Below are positions 50,102-59,914 of a stretch of 64,000 nt of DNA, piece after piece. Position numbers and translations under genes: made by a program. The stretch comes from Rhynchopus euleeides (lineage: Eukaryota > Euglenozoa > Diplonemea > Diplonemida > Diplonemidae), in the NCBI GenBank assembly GCA_963210315.1, contig OY723237.1, positions 558,001 through 622,000 of the forward strand, written 5' to 3'. The number at the start of each line of letters is the position of its first letter. Positions within the stretch are counted from its first letter, which is position 1. The notes under the pieces were generated by a model. The model was not told the DNA's origin. It made no database searches and worked only from the letters and a program-made list of their open reading frames with translations.

Positions 50102-50754
50102 GCTGGCCCCCAGACACCCGCACTCCCCCCCGCCCCCCCCCCCCCCCTTCCCCTCCCGTGTTGAGCGCCCGCCCAGGGTACGTGATGTGTGACGTACCGA
50201 CGCCCCGGCTTGCCGGGGCCTGGGCATATATTTTCTACTCCCCGACCTCAGGGCCCTGTGAATGCTAGATCTCCCCGGTCCGGCCCTGTTTTTTTGCGCC
50301 GCCAGCAGTGAGCCACCAGCAGCTCAACCCCGGCCAGTGCGCGGTTTGTTTGTCCTAGAGAGCAGCAGAGAGAGGTGAGAGAGTGAGGGGTTTGAGGCCC
50401 CCCGCCCCCAGGTTCCCTGCCTGGGCACGGATACGAGAGAGACAGTGAATGAGTACGCAGGATGCCCACCCCTCCCCATCTTTGCCCAGGGCTGCAACAC
50501 GCAAATGTATATCCCTTGTACGATAAACTAAGGAACGATAAATTTAAGGAAGGGCCAAAATTAAGGGACATTTATCGTTCCTTAAATCACCTCGGTTACG
50601 GTATCCATGCCCACAGCCAAAGATTTTCAGGAATCTCTCTGCTCCCAAGCTCACGACTTCGGCTTTGGGAAGCCCGTTGAACTGCTAAAACACAGTTCAG
50701 AGACACGTGTTCCCCTGTGTCTCGGCCTGCGATCTGAAACTGTCCCCTGATATT

Positions 50755-51924
50755 TTACGTCGGGCAGTCGAGAGGTGGCGTGAAGTCGTCCGCTGAACAT
50801 TCGTGTAGCGTTGTCGCGTAGTCTGCCTCGATCGCCTTCAGCAGAGGCACCTCGCGCAGGCTGACGAAGTTGATAGCAGTGCCCTTCCGCCCGTAGCGGC
50901 CTGAGCGGCCGATCCTGTGGAGGTACGTGTCATTGTCGGTCGGAATGTCGAAGTTCACGACGGACGACATGTGCCTCACATCGATGCCGCGTGTGAGCGC
51001 GTCTGTCGCGATCAGCATCGACGGGCTGCGGGTCTGGAAGGCAGACACAACACGCCGCCGGTCCGCAGGCGCCATCTCCGCGGTGACACAGGACACGGGG
51101 TATTGGGCGCCGTTCATCCGCTGCGCCACCCAGTCGGCTTTCCGAGACGTGTTGCAGAAAACCATCACCAGCCCCACAACGTCGTACAGGTCCTTCAGCG
51201 TCTCCAGCTTGTACTCCTCCTCGACATCCACGTACATCTGGTGGATGCTCTGAAGTGACAGCGCCTCACGCGCCACGAGGAGCTCCGTCGGCGAGCGCAT
51301 GAACCGCGCCGCCTCCTCGCGCACTGCCGGCGGCAGCGTCGTGGACACCAACACCACCTGCACGTCGCGCGGGAGGTACGCGAAGATCCCGTACACCTGC
51401 TCCGCGAAGCCCTCCAATAGCAGCATGTCCGCCTCATCCAGCACAACCGCCGTCAGCCCCGCGCTGGGCATCGCCCCCGTGCGCAGCAGGTTCGCCACTC
51501 GCCCCGGCGTCCCCGCCGCCACGAGCACGCCCCGCTGCAGCTTGGCCTCGTCGCCGCGCACTTCCGTCCCGTCAACGAACGTCTGGCAGAACGGCTCATC
51601 GGACATGTACGCCCCCAGTTCCCCCACCACCTCCGCATTCTGCTCCGCCAGCTCGAGGGTCGGTGCCAGCACCACCACCTGCAGTTCGCGCCGCGTCCAG
51701 TCCAGCCGCCCCAGCAGCCCCACTGCGAACGCCCCCGTCTTGCCCGTCCCGCTCTGCGCCTGCATCACAACGTCCCCGCCCTCCAGGACCGGCACGATCG
51801 CCCGCGCCTGGATCGGCGATGGTCTGTCGAACCCGTAGCTGTACACCCCGCGCAGCAGGTTAGCCGGCAGGCGCATGGTGTCGAAGTCCTTCACCTCCTC
51901 CACCTCGGCAGCGCTGCATACCAT
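50755..51924 (-). CDS. DEAD-box RNA helicase, divergent eIF4A-like
   Basis: 389 residues from the ATG at 51924, the compact size of eIF4A. Motifs in order: GF..PSPIQ (Q motif), AQSGTGKT (residues 56-63), PTLELA (usually PTRELA), TPGR, DEAD (163-166), STT (194-196, usually SAT), VFCNT, ATDALTRGID and HRIGRSGRYGRKG. It unwinds or remodels RNA using ATP. The changes in motifs Ia and III mark it as a divergent paralogue; motif III normally links ATP hydrolysis to unwinding, so activity may be altered. No extra domains, single exon. GGCAG immediately before the ATG in sense is a possible 3' splice site. Confidence 0.93.
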   Translation of the reverse strand: MVCSAAEVEEVKDFDTMRLPANLLRGVYSYGFDRPSPIQARAIVPVLEGGDVVMQAQSGTGKTGAFAVGLLGRLDWTRRELQVVVLAPTLELAEQNAEVVGELGAYMSDEPFCQTFVDGTEVRGDEAKLQRGVLVAAGTPGRVANLLRTGAMPSAGLTAVVLDEADMLLLEGFAEQVYGIFAYLPRDVQVVLVSTTLPPAVREEAARFMRSPTELLVAREALSLQSIHQMYVDVEEEYKLETLKDLYDVVGLVMVFCNTSRKADWVAQRMNGAQYPVSCVTAEMAPADRRRVVSAFQTRSPSMLIATDALTRGIDVRHMSSVVNFDIPTDNDTYLHRIGRSGRYGRKGTAINFVSLREVPLLKAIEADYATTLHECSADDFTPPLDCPT

Positions 51925-52005
51925 AGCTGCCTGCTGCTCGCAAACACAAAGGTCTTTACTGGCTGTGGCGCCTGCGGGGGTGGTGGCAGCGGTGTTGAAT
52001 GCTCT

Positions 52006-52734
52006 TCACACTTCCTCATTCATGTGCTTTCCAGGGGACATGTCAGGGATCGGGAGCCCTGTGTGGTCCCGTTTCTTCCCGCTCTGGCGGGTCGGCTGTG
52101 GAGGGTCAGGATCCCACTGAACGCTCACACTCATCACATCCTGTGCTGATGCCCTGGAGGTGACGATCTCAAGTCTGCCGTGAGAGGTGAGGTCAGCGGT
52201 GATCTTCAGACTGGTCCCGTTGCGGGACATGGTGAAGCGGTGGTCGGAACTCGCTGGCAGTATCACGTTCGTTCCCTCGTGCAGGGTGTCGGGGTGTTTT
52301 TGCACAGAGATGGCCTCCCAAACGAAATCGGGGTGACTTGACAGAGGGTCGACACGGAGGACAAGACCACTGTGCCGCAAGGCACGACCCGATGGTGCGA
52401 TGAAGGTGTACGACCCACCTCTCTCCTGCACGATCCAAGTGGAGCTGGCCACATTGGCATCTGTCGCAGCTTCCAACCTGCACACGTGACCGTCGTGCAC
52501 CACATACAGCGAAGGATCGGACACTACCTGGAGGTGCACACCAGCCGGATACTGTGCTGATGCTCTGGACGTGACGACTTTGAGCTCGAGTGCGGTGTGG
52601 GCGGTGGCATCACCGGAAATCCTCAGACCGGTGCCATCGCGGCGCACATAGAAGAGCCACGTCGGTGTTGTTGACTTCAGCACAATGTTCTGACCGTTCA
52701 GGTCTCCCGCGACGGTTTGCAAAACCGCGTCCAT
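52006..52734 (-). CDS. Hypothetical protein with two beta-rich repeats
   Basis: 242 residues from the ATG at 52734 (MDAVLQTVAGD). Two related segments, GQNIVLKSTTPTWLFYVRRD...VTSRASAQ and GTNVILPASSDHRFTMSRNG...VTSRASAQ, flank a middle part of similar character (WIVQERGGSYTFIAPSGRAL). The pattern of short strands with GRAL/GTSL turns resembles beta-trefoil or fascin-like repeats, but I cannot name the family. A basic, Pro-rich tail ends the protein. The open frame extends upstream to 53037 without an earlier ATG, and a 5' exon may exist (TTGCTTTGCAG in sense near 52955). No signal peptide. Confidence 0.65.
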   Translation of the reverse strand: MDAVLQTVAGDLNGQNIVLKSTTPTWLFYVRRDGTGLRISGDATAHTALELKVVTSRASAQYPAGVHLQVVSDPSLYVVHDGHVCRLEAATDANVASSTWIVQERGGSYTFIAPSGRALRHSGLVLRVDPLSSHPDFVWEAISVQKHPDTLHEGTNVILPASSDHRFTMSRNGTSLKITADLTSHGRLEIVTSRASAQDVMSVSVQWDPDPPQPTRQSGKKRDHTGLPIPDMSPGKHMNEEV

Positions 52735-53418
52735 GGTTCGAACCACAACCACCGGCTCCTGCCCCGAGACGAGAAGAACGCCCTTCGCTTGTTCTGGAAA
52801 GTGACCTGCATTTGCAAACAATCCTGCCGCGGGAGACAGCACGCTGGGCCTCGTTGACGAAGGGTGCGGTGCGGGTCGTGGGCGGTGTGGGTGAGGGGCG
52901 ACCGTCTTTACTGCGGGCGCGAGTAGGCAGGTCGGGCTGTTTCGTATCGCAACCTCTGCAAAGCAACACACGGAGTTGAAAGATCCTTCGGCAGTCACAC
53001 GGAACTGTGAACTGCAGGGTCGCACAACAGGGAGCACCCCTCACGCCGGCTGGCAGGTATGCCTTGAGGTTCCAGGGACAGTCTTCTCGCTGACTAATGG
53101 GTCTGCACAAGATTGCGGTTTGCTGTGTTGGATAAGCGGACCCGCATCGTACAGAAAGTAGAGACGAACGCACGAGAACTGATACGCTATCTATACAAGA
53201 TTGCATTTGGTGGCCAGGCGACTCCCTGCGCAGGAAACAGAACATCGAGGTGCAGCGGCAAAGGGAAGTGTATTGCTGCCTCTCAAGAACACAAGTGAAA
53301 GTACGCATCAAGGTTGCAGTGTTGGAGTAATACGTTCGCGGACTGCTACTCCCAGTGGAGAAGTGACCCGGGTTAGATTCGGTGGGCCACGTTCTCTTTG
53401 CGCACCTCTCAACCGTGG

Positions 53419-53974
53419 CTAGCAGATCTCTGACCCATCCAGACCATTTGAGGCTGCGGCACTGCTGCAGGATGCAGTGCAGCGAATAGGGATCAACAGG
53501 TGTGGAAAGCCTGCACGCGAGACGCTGTCGCAAGACACGAGCATCAGGCGCTTGATGTTCCGAAACTTCAGGAGGTGCGTCTGGACCGAGGTCCGACACA
53601 TGCGCCAGAGAGAGCTGCCGTCAACGACCCGGCAGGCAGCGTCCCCGGGACGGCGCTGCACTGCAGGCTCTGCAGGGTGTGAAGGCGGCACCCGACGTTG
53701 AGCTGCTGGATGCGGGGTGCCATCTTCGACAGAAACTCCCACACGCCGGGCCCCAGGTCGCACCCCATGAGCAAGGTCGAAGCACGCACTGTCGCACTGT
53801 CAGCATTGTAGAGGCTGGCCACCTCTTGGTAACTTCTTCTCGGAGCGAGGAAGAGACGCCGCACCGTTGAAGCACATCCACGTCGTCACAGTCAGGGGCT
53901 TGACCAGCACCCTCTCCCTGAGGTGCCAGGCAAGCACGGAAGGTGCAGGGGGCAGGTGCAGGTGTGTATCTCAC
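53419..53974 (-). pseudogene. Possible leucine-rich-repeat gene fragment, broken frames
   Basis: Short LRR-like phrases occur in different minus-strand frames: IQQLNVGCRLHTLQSLQC, then FRNIKRLMLVSCDSVSRAGF and YSLHCILQQCRSLKWSGW. No single frame joins them, and I could not place introns that do. I read this as a decayed or fragmentary LRR/F-box-type gene, with low confidence. Confidence 0.35.
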
Positions 53975-54049
53975 GTGTCACCCGCCCTCACGTCACAGAC
54001 AGCAAGGATACTGACAGAATCGTCGTGTGATGTGAAGACCCACCTCCCA

Positions 54050-54135
54050 CGAACTCCTTCCCGCCAAAGCTAAAAGTGTGTCCGGGGCCAAAGGTGTTGT
54101 GAGCTGACGCAAACGCTTAGTTGAAGTCACCCATT
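54050..54135 (-). pseudogene. Lysozyme N-terminal fragment, nonsense codon
   Basis: Matches the start of the lysozyme-like gene (ATG at 54135, MGDFN) but codon 6 is TAA where the intact gene has CAA, and homology ends after about 28 codons at a junction with WD40 3'-end sequence (GAAGACCCACCTCCCAC). Non-functional remnant. Confidence 0.85.
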
Positions 54136-54898
54136 GTGTGCGTGTGTTGTGTGCAACCTGGGTGTGGGTGGTGCCGTCTTCATCACACAAGCTGTGGAGT
54201 CCTTCCCTGTGTCAATTCGCTGTTGTAGTCTTATTCCCAGTCTCCCTTTCCCATATCCTTAGTATCAATCCAACGAGTTTATCCGAGGCCCAGTCATGTT
54301 ATCGTGCACAGAGCGGTGTGTGTCCTGTGAAGTGGCATGAAGGTGGTAGTTACTTGCAAAACTTCAGTCGTACGGCTTCCTTCCTTACTTCGCGACTTGC
54401 GACGGTAAAAGCGGATGGTAAAAGCGCAGCAACCGTGCTTCCTTCTTCCTTAATGATGCGTTGACACTTCCACCAAGCCTAAGAAGTGCCCTGGGTTGGC
54501 TACGCCGAACTGACAAAACAAACGAAAGCTCGCAATCCCTTTTCGGTTTGACACCCATTTTTTAAGCTCGCGGGAGACAGCATACACTATCCGTTCCGTT
54601 TGATTCACTCACTCGCTACAGGGAAACATGAACAAGAATTGCCGGGTTTCTTTGCTTTTGTTTGTGCAACCTTCTGGTCACCTGCACGTTGGGGCGTGGA
54701 GTGTAGGTGAACAAAACATTGCTCCCACTGCAACCTTTTTAGTTCTGAACGCCTTCCGTGAGCACGGTGCGTTTGACACAAAAAACGGAACACCATCGAC
54801 AGAACACGGAAGGATGGGGAAGGGGAGAGGTTGTGGTGAAACGCACACACAGCGTCGCAACCGTGCTCCCTTCTTCCTGACAGCGCCCGAGACTGTAC
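54136..54898. other. Intergenic region inside the segmental duplication
   Basis: Corresponds to 41796-42412. It carries AGCAACCGTGCTTCCTTCTT with the dispersed TTGACRCTTCCACCA motif at 54429-54476. No gene. Confidence 0.5.
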
Positions 54899-56020
54899 TC
54901 AGGGTGAAACAGAAGACACGTCACGCACAGAGACAGAAGCGTTGTTTGACAGGAAGGCCCACCTGCCACAGGGGCTGAGTGCAACACCCTCGCCCGACGA
55001 GGCCACCCTCCCCAGATATTCACCTGTGCTGAGGCGGTACAGCTTCGTGGAGGAAAGGTACGCCACTGCGACAGCATCGCCTGGCTGTGACACAGCAAGC
55101 GAGAAGGGATAGCTGTTCAGTTTTGCAGTACGCAGGCAGCTCAGGGAAGTTGTGCACCACACCTTGAGAGACATGTCTGAGCATGACACCAGGTGCTGCT
55201 GGTCTTCGGTAAGGGCGATGCCGGCCACCACACTAGTGTGGTCACCCAGGGTGCTTGTGTGTGTGAGGGTGTTGATGTCCCACACACGGATGCTCCTGTC
55301 TATTGACCCGCTGAAGATCTTCGTCGGTGATACAGCAATACTGCGAACAGCTTTTCTGTGACCCTCCAGCACCGTGGCGCTCGGTGTGCCATTCAAGTCC
55401 CACACATACACGTTGCCGTGAGCGTCACCACCCGACACCAGACGTCCGCAGCGTGACCACGCTGCACTGGACACTGTGGTGTTCTGATGATTCAGAAAGC
55501 ACACCTCATCCCACGTTGCTGTCAGCCACACACAGATGGTCCCATTTTGAGCGCAAGTTGCCAGCCGCGTCCCACAGACCGAGAACGCAGTGCAAAGAAT
55601 CGAATCGCCGTGTGTCAAGTCTGCGACCACAACCGCGGCGCTGGTGCCAAACACAGTGATGCGTCCGTTGGCGTGACCCATTGCACACAGCCCCCCACAC
55701 TTTGACAGTGCGATGCATAAAATCTCGCCACCGTGCCCAGTTGAGTAGACTGCGGGCGCCCTGACGTGCGGCCAGCGCGACACCAGCTGCACAGCACCCC
55801 CATCCTCCAAACCCGTGTTGGCGACGAGCTCTGCATCGTCCAGCCCCTCCTCACACCCTTCGATGCGTGCCACCAGCCGTGCAGCCTCACGGTCTGCGTC
55901 GACGGAACCCGAGAACATCGCCTCCAACGCATCCGCCTTCAGCTCGACCACAGTCCCGCCTTCAGGAACACCGACGACACAGCTGTGCCCGGTGCTGGCA
56001 TGCTTTACGGACACATCCAT
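54899..56020 (-). CDS. Ubl-WD40 protein, paralogue C
   Basis: 373 residues, start at 56020, the segmental-duplication twin of paralogue A. By eye the proteins differ at about six positions (for example KDRSI/IDRSI and LNRYPF/LNSYPF). The layout is the same: ubiquitin-like N-terminus, then seven WD-type repeats. The intact frame and mostly conservative differences suggest a recent, still functional copy. Confidence 0.9.
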   Translation of the reverse strand: MDVSVKHASTGHSCVVGVPEGGTVVELKADALEAMFSGSVDADREAARLVARIEGCEEGLDDAELVANTGLEDGGAVQLVSRWPHVRAPAVYSTGHGGEILCIALSKCGGLCAMGHANGRITVFGTSAAVVVADLTHGDSILCTAFSVCGTRLATCAQNGTICVWLTATWDEVCFLNHQNTTVSSAAWSRCGRLVSGGDAHGNVYVWDLNGTPSATVLEGHRKAVRSIAVSPTKIFSGSIDRSIRVWDINTLTHTSTLGDHTSVVAGIALTEDQQHLVSCSDMSLKVWCTTSLSCLRTAKLNSYPFSLAVSQPGDAVAVAYLSSTKLYRLSTGEYLGRVASSGEGVALSPCGRWAFLSNNASVSVRDVSSVSP

Positions 56021-56556
56021 GTTGTTGAATACCGTCACCCCCACCCCACCCCACCCCCCGCCCGCCCCCTTCCCCTTCCCCTCAGACCGGGCACCAACAG
56101 CAAGGCCTGACCCGTTCTTATGTTAAATGCTGATCGAAAGTGTCTTTCGATCGACTGTGCCGCAGTGACAGGGATGGAGCACCTTCGAGGGGGGGGGGGG
56201 GAGGTGGTATCAGCTAAGCCCAACTGGAGACAATACGCCTCACACCTGGCCTGGCCCGATCAGGTGGGAGACCCTGACGACAGTCGCTCTGATGGATTGT
56301 ACCTTTGGTTGTTGCATTGGAGTATCAGTGCCCAGGGCGCGGCAAGCACCAACAGGTGATTGTGGTGAAATGGAACGAAGCTTCCTGCCGAGTGTGGCTG
56401 GAAGACGAGAAGCAAACATTATGTACATCGGTGGATGCGTTGATGATTCCCGCACACGGTGCAAGTGCACGCGCCCCAACCAACAGGGTCAGGAGGTGTT
56501 GTGTTGGGAGGCAAGGAGCAAGGCACGCACGGCAAGAACGCAACAGAGATGGGAGC

Positions 56557-57690
56557 CTAAGCGCTGCCCTCACGCGGAATGTCACACACGGCACACACAT
56601 ACACACAAGGTTTGCTTGGGAGGAAGGCCCACCTGCCGCACGGGCTGAAGGCAACGCCATAACCATCTCTTGACTTGAATTGCCCCAAGCTCTGCCAGGT
56701 GCCGAGGGAGAACAACTCCGTGCGATTACGAGTCAAGGACACTGCCACAACGCCACCTGTCTGTGACACCGCAACACAGGATGCCTCACCTGCCAAGGGC
56801 ACAGTCCGGGTGCAGGTGAGGGTGGCTGTGCACCACACCTTCAGGGACTTGTCTGAAGAGCATGACACCAGGTGCTTCTCGTCTTTGGTCAGGGTAATAT
56901 CGTGCACAGCATCTGTGTGCTCACGCAGGGTGTCGGTGTGGGTGAGGGTGCTGATGTCATACACACGGATGGTCTCGTCCCTTGAACCGGTGAAGATCCT
57001 CGTAGTTGACACTGCAATCGCATGAACAGAATCGCTGTCCCCCTCCAGCACTGTGGCGCTTGGTGTGCCCTCCAGGTCCCACACGCGCACATCCCCATTC
57101 TCGTCACCCGACACAAGGCGCCCACAGTGTGTCCACGCTGCACTCCACACCCATCTGAGGTGCTCCTTCAGACACCACACCTGTTCCCACGTTGCTGTCA
57201 GCCACACACAGATGGTGCCGTCATCTGAGCACGTTGCCAGCCACGTCCCACACACTGAGAACACAGTGTACGAAATGCCGTGCTCCCCATGTGTGAGATC
57301 CGCCACCTCAGCAGCAGTCGTAGTGTCAAACACAGTGACGTGTCCGAGACAGTTTCCGACTGAACACAGCCTGCCACACCTCGACAGGATGACGCTCCCA
57401 ACGCGCTCCTTGCTGTAGACTGCGGGTGCCTTGACATGCGGCCAGCAGCGCACCAGCTGCACACTATCCCCGTCCTCCAAACCGGTGTTGGCGACGAGCT
57501 CTGCATCGTCCAGCTCCTCCTCACACCCTTCGATGCGCACCGCCAGCCCTGCAGCCTCGCGGTCTTCGTTGATGGAACCCGCGAACATCTCGTTGAGCGC
57601 ATCCGCCTTCAGGCTGAGCACGGTCCCTCCATCCGGAACACCGACGACACAGCTCCGCCCACTGTCGACATGCCGCACCGACACATCCAT
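56557..57690 (-). CDS. Ubl-WD40 protein, paralogue D
   Basis: 377 residues from the ATG at 57690 (MDVSVRHVDSGRSC). Ubiquitin-like N-terminus (VLSLKADALNEMFAGS), then WD repeats ending TICVW, DVRVW, TIRVYD and SLKVW. The C-terminus ends SKPCVYVCAVCDIPREGSA, different from paralogues A and C. Its 3' two thirds are nearly the same as truncated copy B, making it B's intact counterpart. Confidence 0.9.
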   Translation of the reverse strand: MDVSVRHVDSGRSCVVGVPDGGTVLSLKADALNEMFAGSINEDREAAGLAVRIEGCEEELDDAELVANTGLEDGDSVQLVRCWPHVKAPAVYSKERVGSVILSRCGRLCSVGNCLGHVTVFDTTTAAEVADLTHGEHGISYTVFSVCGTWLATCSDDGTICVWLTATWEQVWCLKEHLRWVWSAAWTHCGRLVSGDENGDVRVWDLEGTPSATVLEGDSDSVHAIAVSTTRIFTGSRDETIRVYDISTLTHTDTLREHTDAVHDITLTKDEKHLVSCSSDKSLKVWCTATLTCTRTVPLAGEASCVAVSQTGGVVAVSLTRNRTELFSLGTWQSLGQFKSRDGYGVAFSPCGRWAFLPSKPCVYVCAVCDIPREGSA

Positions 57691-58312
57691 CCCACCCACC
57701 TCTGTTCCCCTCCCCGCAACCGCACGGTGCTCACGCACAGGCGCGATTCTGACTCCTGAGATGGGTGGAGTGGACGTGCTGTGTTGGTGGGGGAAAGTGC
57801 CACGGGTGGACGACAACGAAGTACAAGCAAGTGGCGCGTGGTAGGTGGGATGTGAGCAGAGGGCGATACAAATACCAGCCCTGCTGGGACCCCCGTGTTG
57901 GGGCCCTCTCCCTTTACCCCCTCTTCGTACACACCCCCAGGCAGGCCAGCTTTGGCCCTGTTGTCAGTGCAGTGATGTAAGGCTGCGATCACGAGCAAGC
58001 ACCGCCGTGCGTCACCAAAAATGCCAAGGCTGGAGGCTTAGGAGGGTGGGGGGTAGAGGGTGTCGGCAAGCACTGGGTTCAGTTGATTTGCTCTGCTCAT
58101 CCACACCCCATCCATCGTCACGCTGTCTGCAAGCACTGGGTTATTCTGAGCAGCACCACCGCAGATGCAGTGCACGCTGCCTCCAACCAGCAGGGTCAGG
58201 AGGTGCTGTGCTGGGAGGCAAGGGGCAAGGGCAGTGCACGGCAAGCACGAAAGCAGAAGAGGTTGCCTAAGTGCTGCCTCCACGTGGAACATCACACGAG
58301 TTTGCGCATAGT
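57691..58312. other. Intergenic spacer between WD40 paralogues
   Basis: Contains GTGCTGTGCTGGGAGGCAAG-type sequence that recurs between all the right-hand WD40 genes (near 56500, 58200, 59810), showing that gene plus spacer was duplicated as a unit. No gene. Confidence 0.55.
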
Positions 58313-59422
58313 CTACACAGCACGCACAATCAGAGAACGGCCGTTTGATGCGAAGACCCACCTCCCACAGGGGCTGAGGGCAACACTGAAACCATGTGAC
58401 TCCATTTGCCCCAAGCTCTGCAAGGTGCTGAGGGTGAACCACTCTGTGCGACCCGAAAAGGACACTGCCACAACATCAGTTGAATGTGACACGCCAACAC
58501 AGGAGGGCACTGATGGGAGGACCACAGAACGGATGCAGGAAAGGGTGGCTGTGCACCACACCTTCAGAGACTTGTTTTCAGAGCATGACACCAGGTGCTG
58601 ATCGTCGCTGGTAATGGCAATACCGGACACACTATGTGTGTGCTCACGCAGGGTGTCGGTGTGGGTGAGGGTGCTGATGTCATACACACGGATGGTGCTG
58701 TCTTTTGAACCGGTGAAGATCCTCGTAGTTGATACTGCAATCCCATAAACAGTGCTGGTGTGACCCTCCAGCACTGTGGCACTTGGTGTGCCCTCCAGGT
58801 CCCACACACACACCTTCCCACTGCCAGCACCCGACACGAGCAGCCCACAGTGTGTCCACGCTGCACTCCACACAGATGTGTCGTGCCCCTGCAGACACCA
58901 CACCTGTTCCCACGATGCTGTCAGCCACACACAGATGGTGTTGTCAAGTGAGCCTGTTGCCAGCCACGTCCCACACACTGAGAACGCAGTGCACCAAATG
59001 ATCTTCTCCCCATGTGTGAGGTCCGCCACCTCAGCAGCAGTCATGGTGTCAAACACAGTGATGTGTCCTGCATCGTACACCACTGAACACAGCCTGCCAC
59101 ACCTCGACAGTGCGACGCTCCTAACATACACGGCACGCCGACTGTTGTAGACTGCGGGTGCCTTGACATGCGGCCAGCAGCGCACCAGCTGCACACTATC
59201 CCCGTCCTGCAAACCCGTTTTGGCGACGAGCTCTGCATCGTCCAGCTCCTCCTCACACCCTTCGATGCGTGCCGCCAGCCCTGCAGCCTCGCGGTCTTCG
59301 TTGATGGAACCCGCGAACATCTCGTTGAGCGCATCCGCTTTCAGGCTGAGCACGGTCCCTCCATCCGGAACACCGACGACACAGCTCCGCCCACTGTCGA
59401 CATGCCGCACCGACACATCCAT
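58313..59422 (-). CDS. Ubl-WD40 protein, paralogue E
   Basis: 369 residues from the ATG at 59422. Same layout as D. WD blades end TICVW, KVCVW, TIRVYD and SLKVW, and the C-terminus is FASNGRSLIVRAV. It is closest to paralogue F: same length, with only scattered substitutions such as ENKSLKVW against QDKSLKVW. Confidence 0.9.
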   Translation of the reverse strand: MDVSVRHVDSGRSCVVGVPDGGTVLSLKADALNEMFAGSINEDREAAGLAARIEGCEEELDDAELVAKTGLQDGDSVQLVRCWPHVKAPAVYNSRRAVYVRSVALSRCGRLCSVVYDAGHITVFDTMTAAEVADLTHGEKIIWCTAFSVCGTWLATGSLDNTICVWLTASWEQVWCLQGHDTSVWSAAWTHCGLLVSGAGSGKVCVWDLEGTPSATVLEGHTSTVYGIAVSTTRIFTGSKDSTIRVYDISTLTHTDTLREHTHSVSGIAITSDDQHLVSCSENKSLKVWCTATLSCIRSVVLPSVPSCVGVSHSTDVVAVSFSGRTEWFTLSTLQSLGQMESHGFSVALSPCGRWVFASNGRSLIVRAV

Positions 59423-59914
59423 CTCACCCACCTCTATTCCCCTCCCCGCAACCGCACGGTGTTGCAATTCTGGTTTCTGAATTGTGAGCATGCGGTGTTG
59501 GTGGGACACGCCGACACGACGAACAGTAAGAGGCAGTTGGAGGGGATTGGGAGGGTGGGCGAAGGGGCTTTCAGCGTTCCATTCCCTTCGATATGTATTG
59601 CATGAAGATTGCTACAAAATGGAACACTACCGACACATGTCACTGAACACGGGGGAATGGGGAGGGGAGAAGTTGTGGTGAAACGCACACAAACGCGCTC
59701 AAACACATCCCATCCATCGTCGCGCTGTCTGCAAGCACTGGGTTATTCTGAGCAGCACCACCGCAGATGCAGTGCACGCTGCCTCCAACCAGCAGGGTCA
59801 GGAGGTGCTGTGCTGGGAGGCAAGGGGCAAGGGCAGTGCACGGCAAGCACGGAAGCAGAACAGGTTGCCTAAGTGCTGCCTCCACGTGGAACATCGCACG
59901 AGTTTGCGCATAGT
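59423..59914. other. Intergenic spacer between WD40 paralogues E and F
   Basis: About 490 bases; similar to the spacer 5' of F. No gene seen. Confidence 0.5.

Larger units (their letters stand above)
45676..50601 (+). mobile_element. pogo/jerky-like DNA transposon carrying a nested insertion
   Basis: The terminal inverted repeats TACCGTAACCGAGGT (45674-45688) and ACCTCGGTTACGGTA (50589-50603) are perfect, with TA at both outer edges. Subterminal ATTTATCGTTCCTTA/GGAACGATAAATTTAA motifs occur at both ends. The body carries a DDD transposase gene (48241-50101). About 2.37 kb in the left half (45813-48181) is a second element. Removing it leaves a unit of about 2.56 kb, normal for this superfamily. 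Confidence 0.92.
54050..57240. repeat. Segmental duplication, copy 2
   Basis: Partner of 41706-44849. It contains a truncated lysozyme start, WD40 paralogues C and D, and the same intergenic sequences. It lacks the 109-bp MITE and retains the full WD40 gene D where copy 1 has the truncated B. Confidence 0.88.

Noticed and set aside
52735..53037. N-terminal extension of the two-repeat protein
   Set aside because: The frame is open but has no ATG; kept out pending evidence for an upstream exon.
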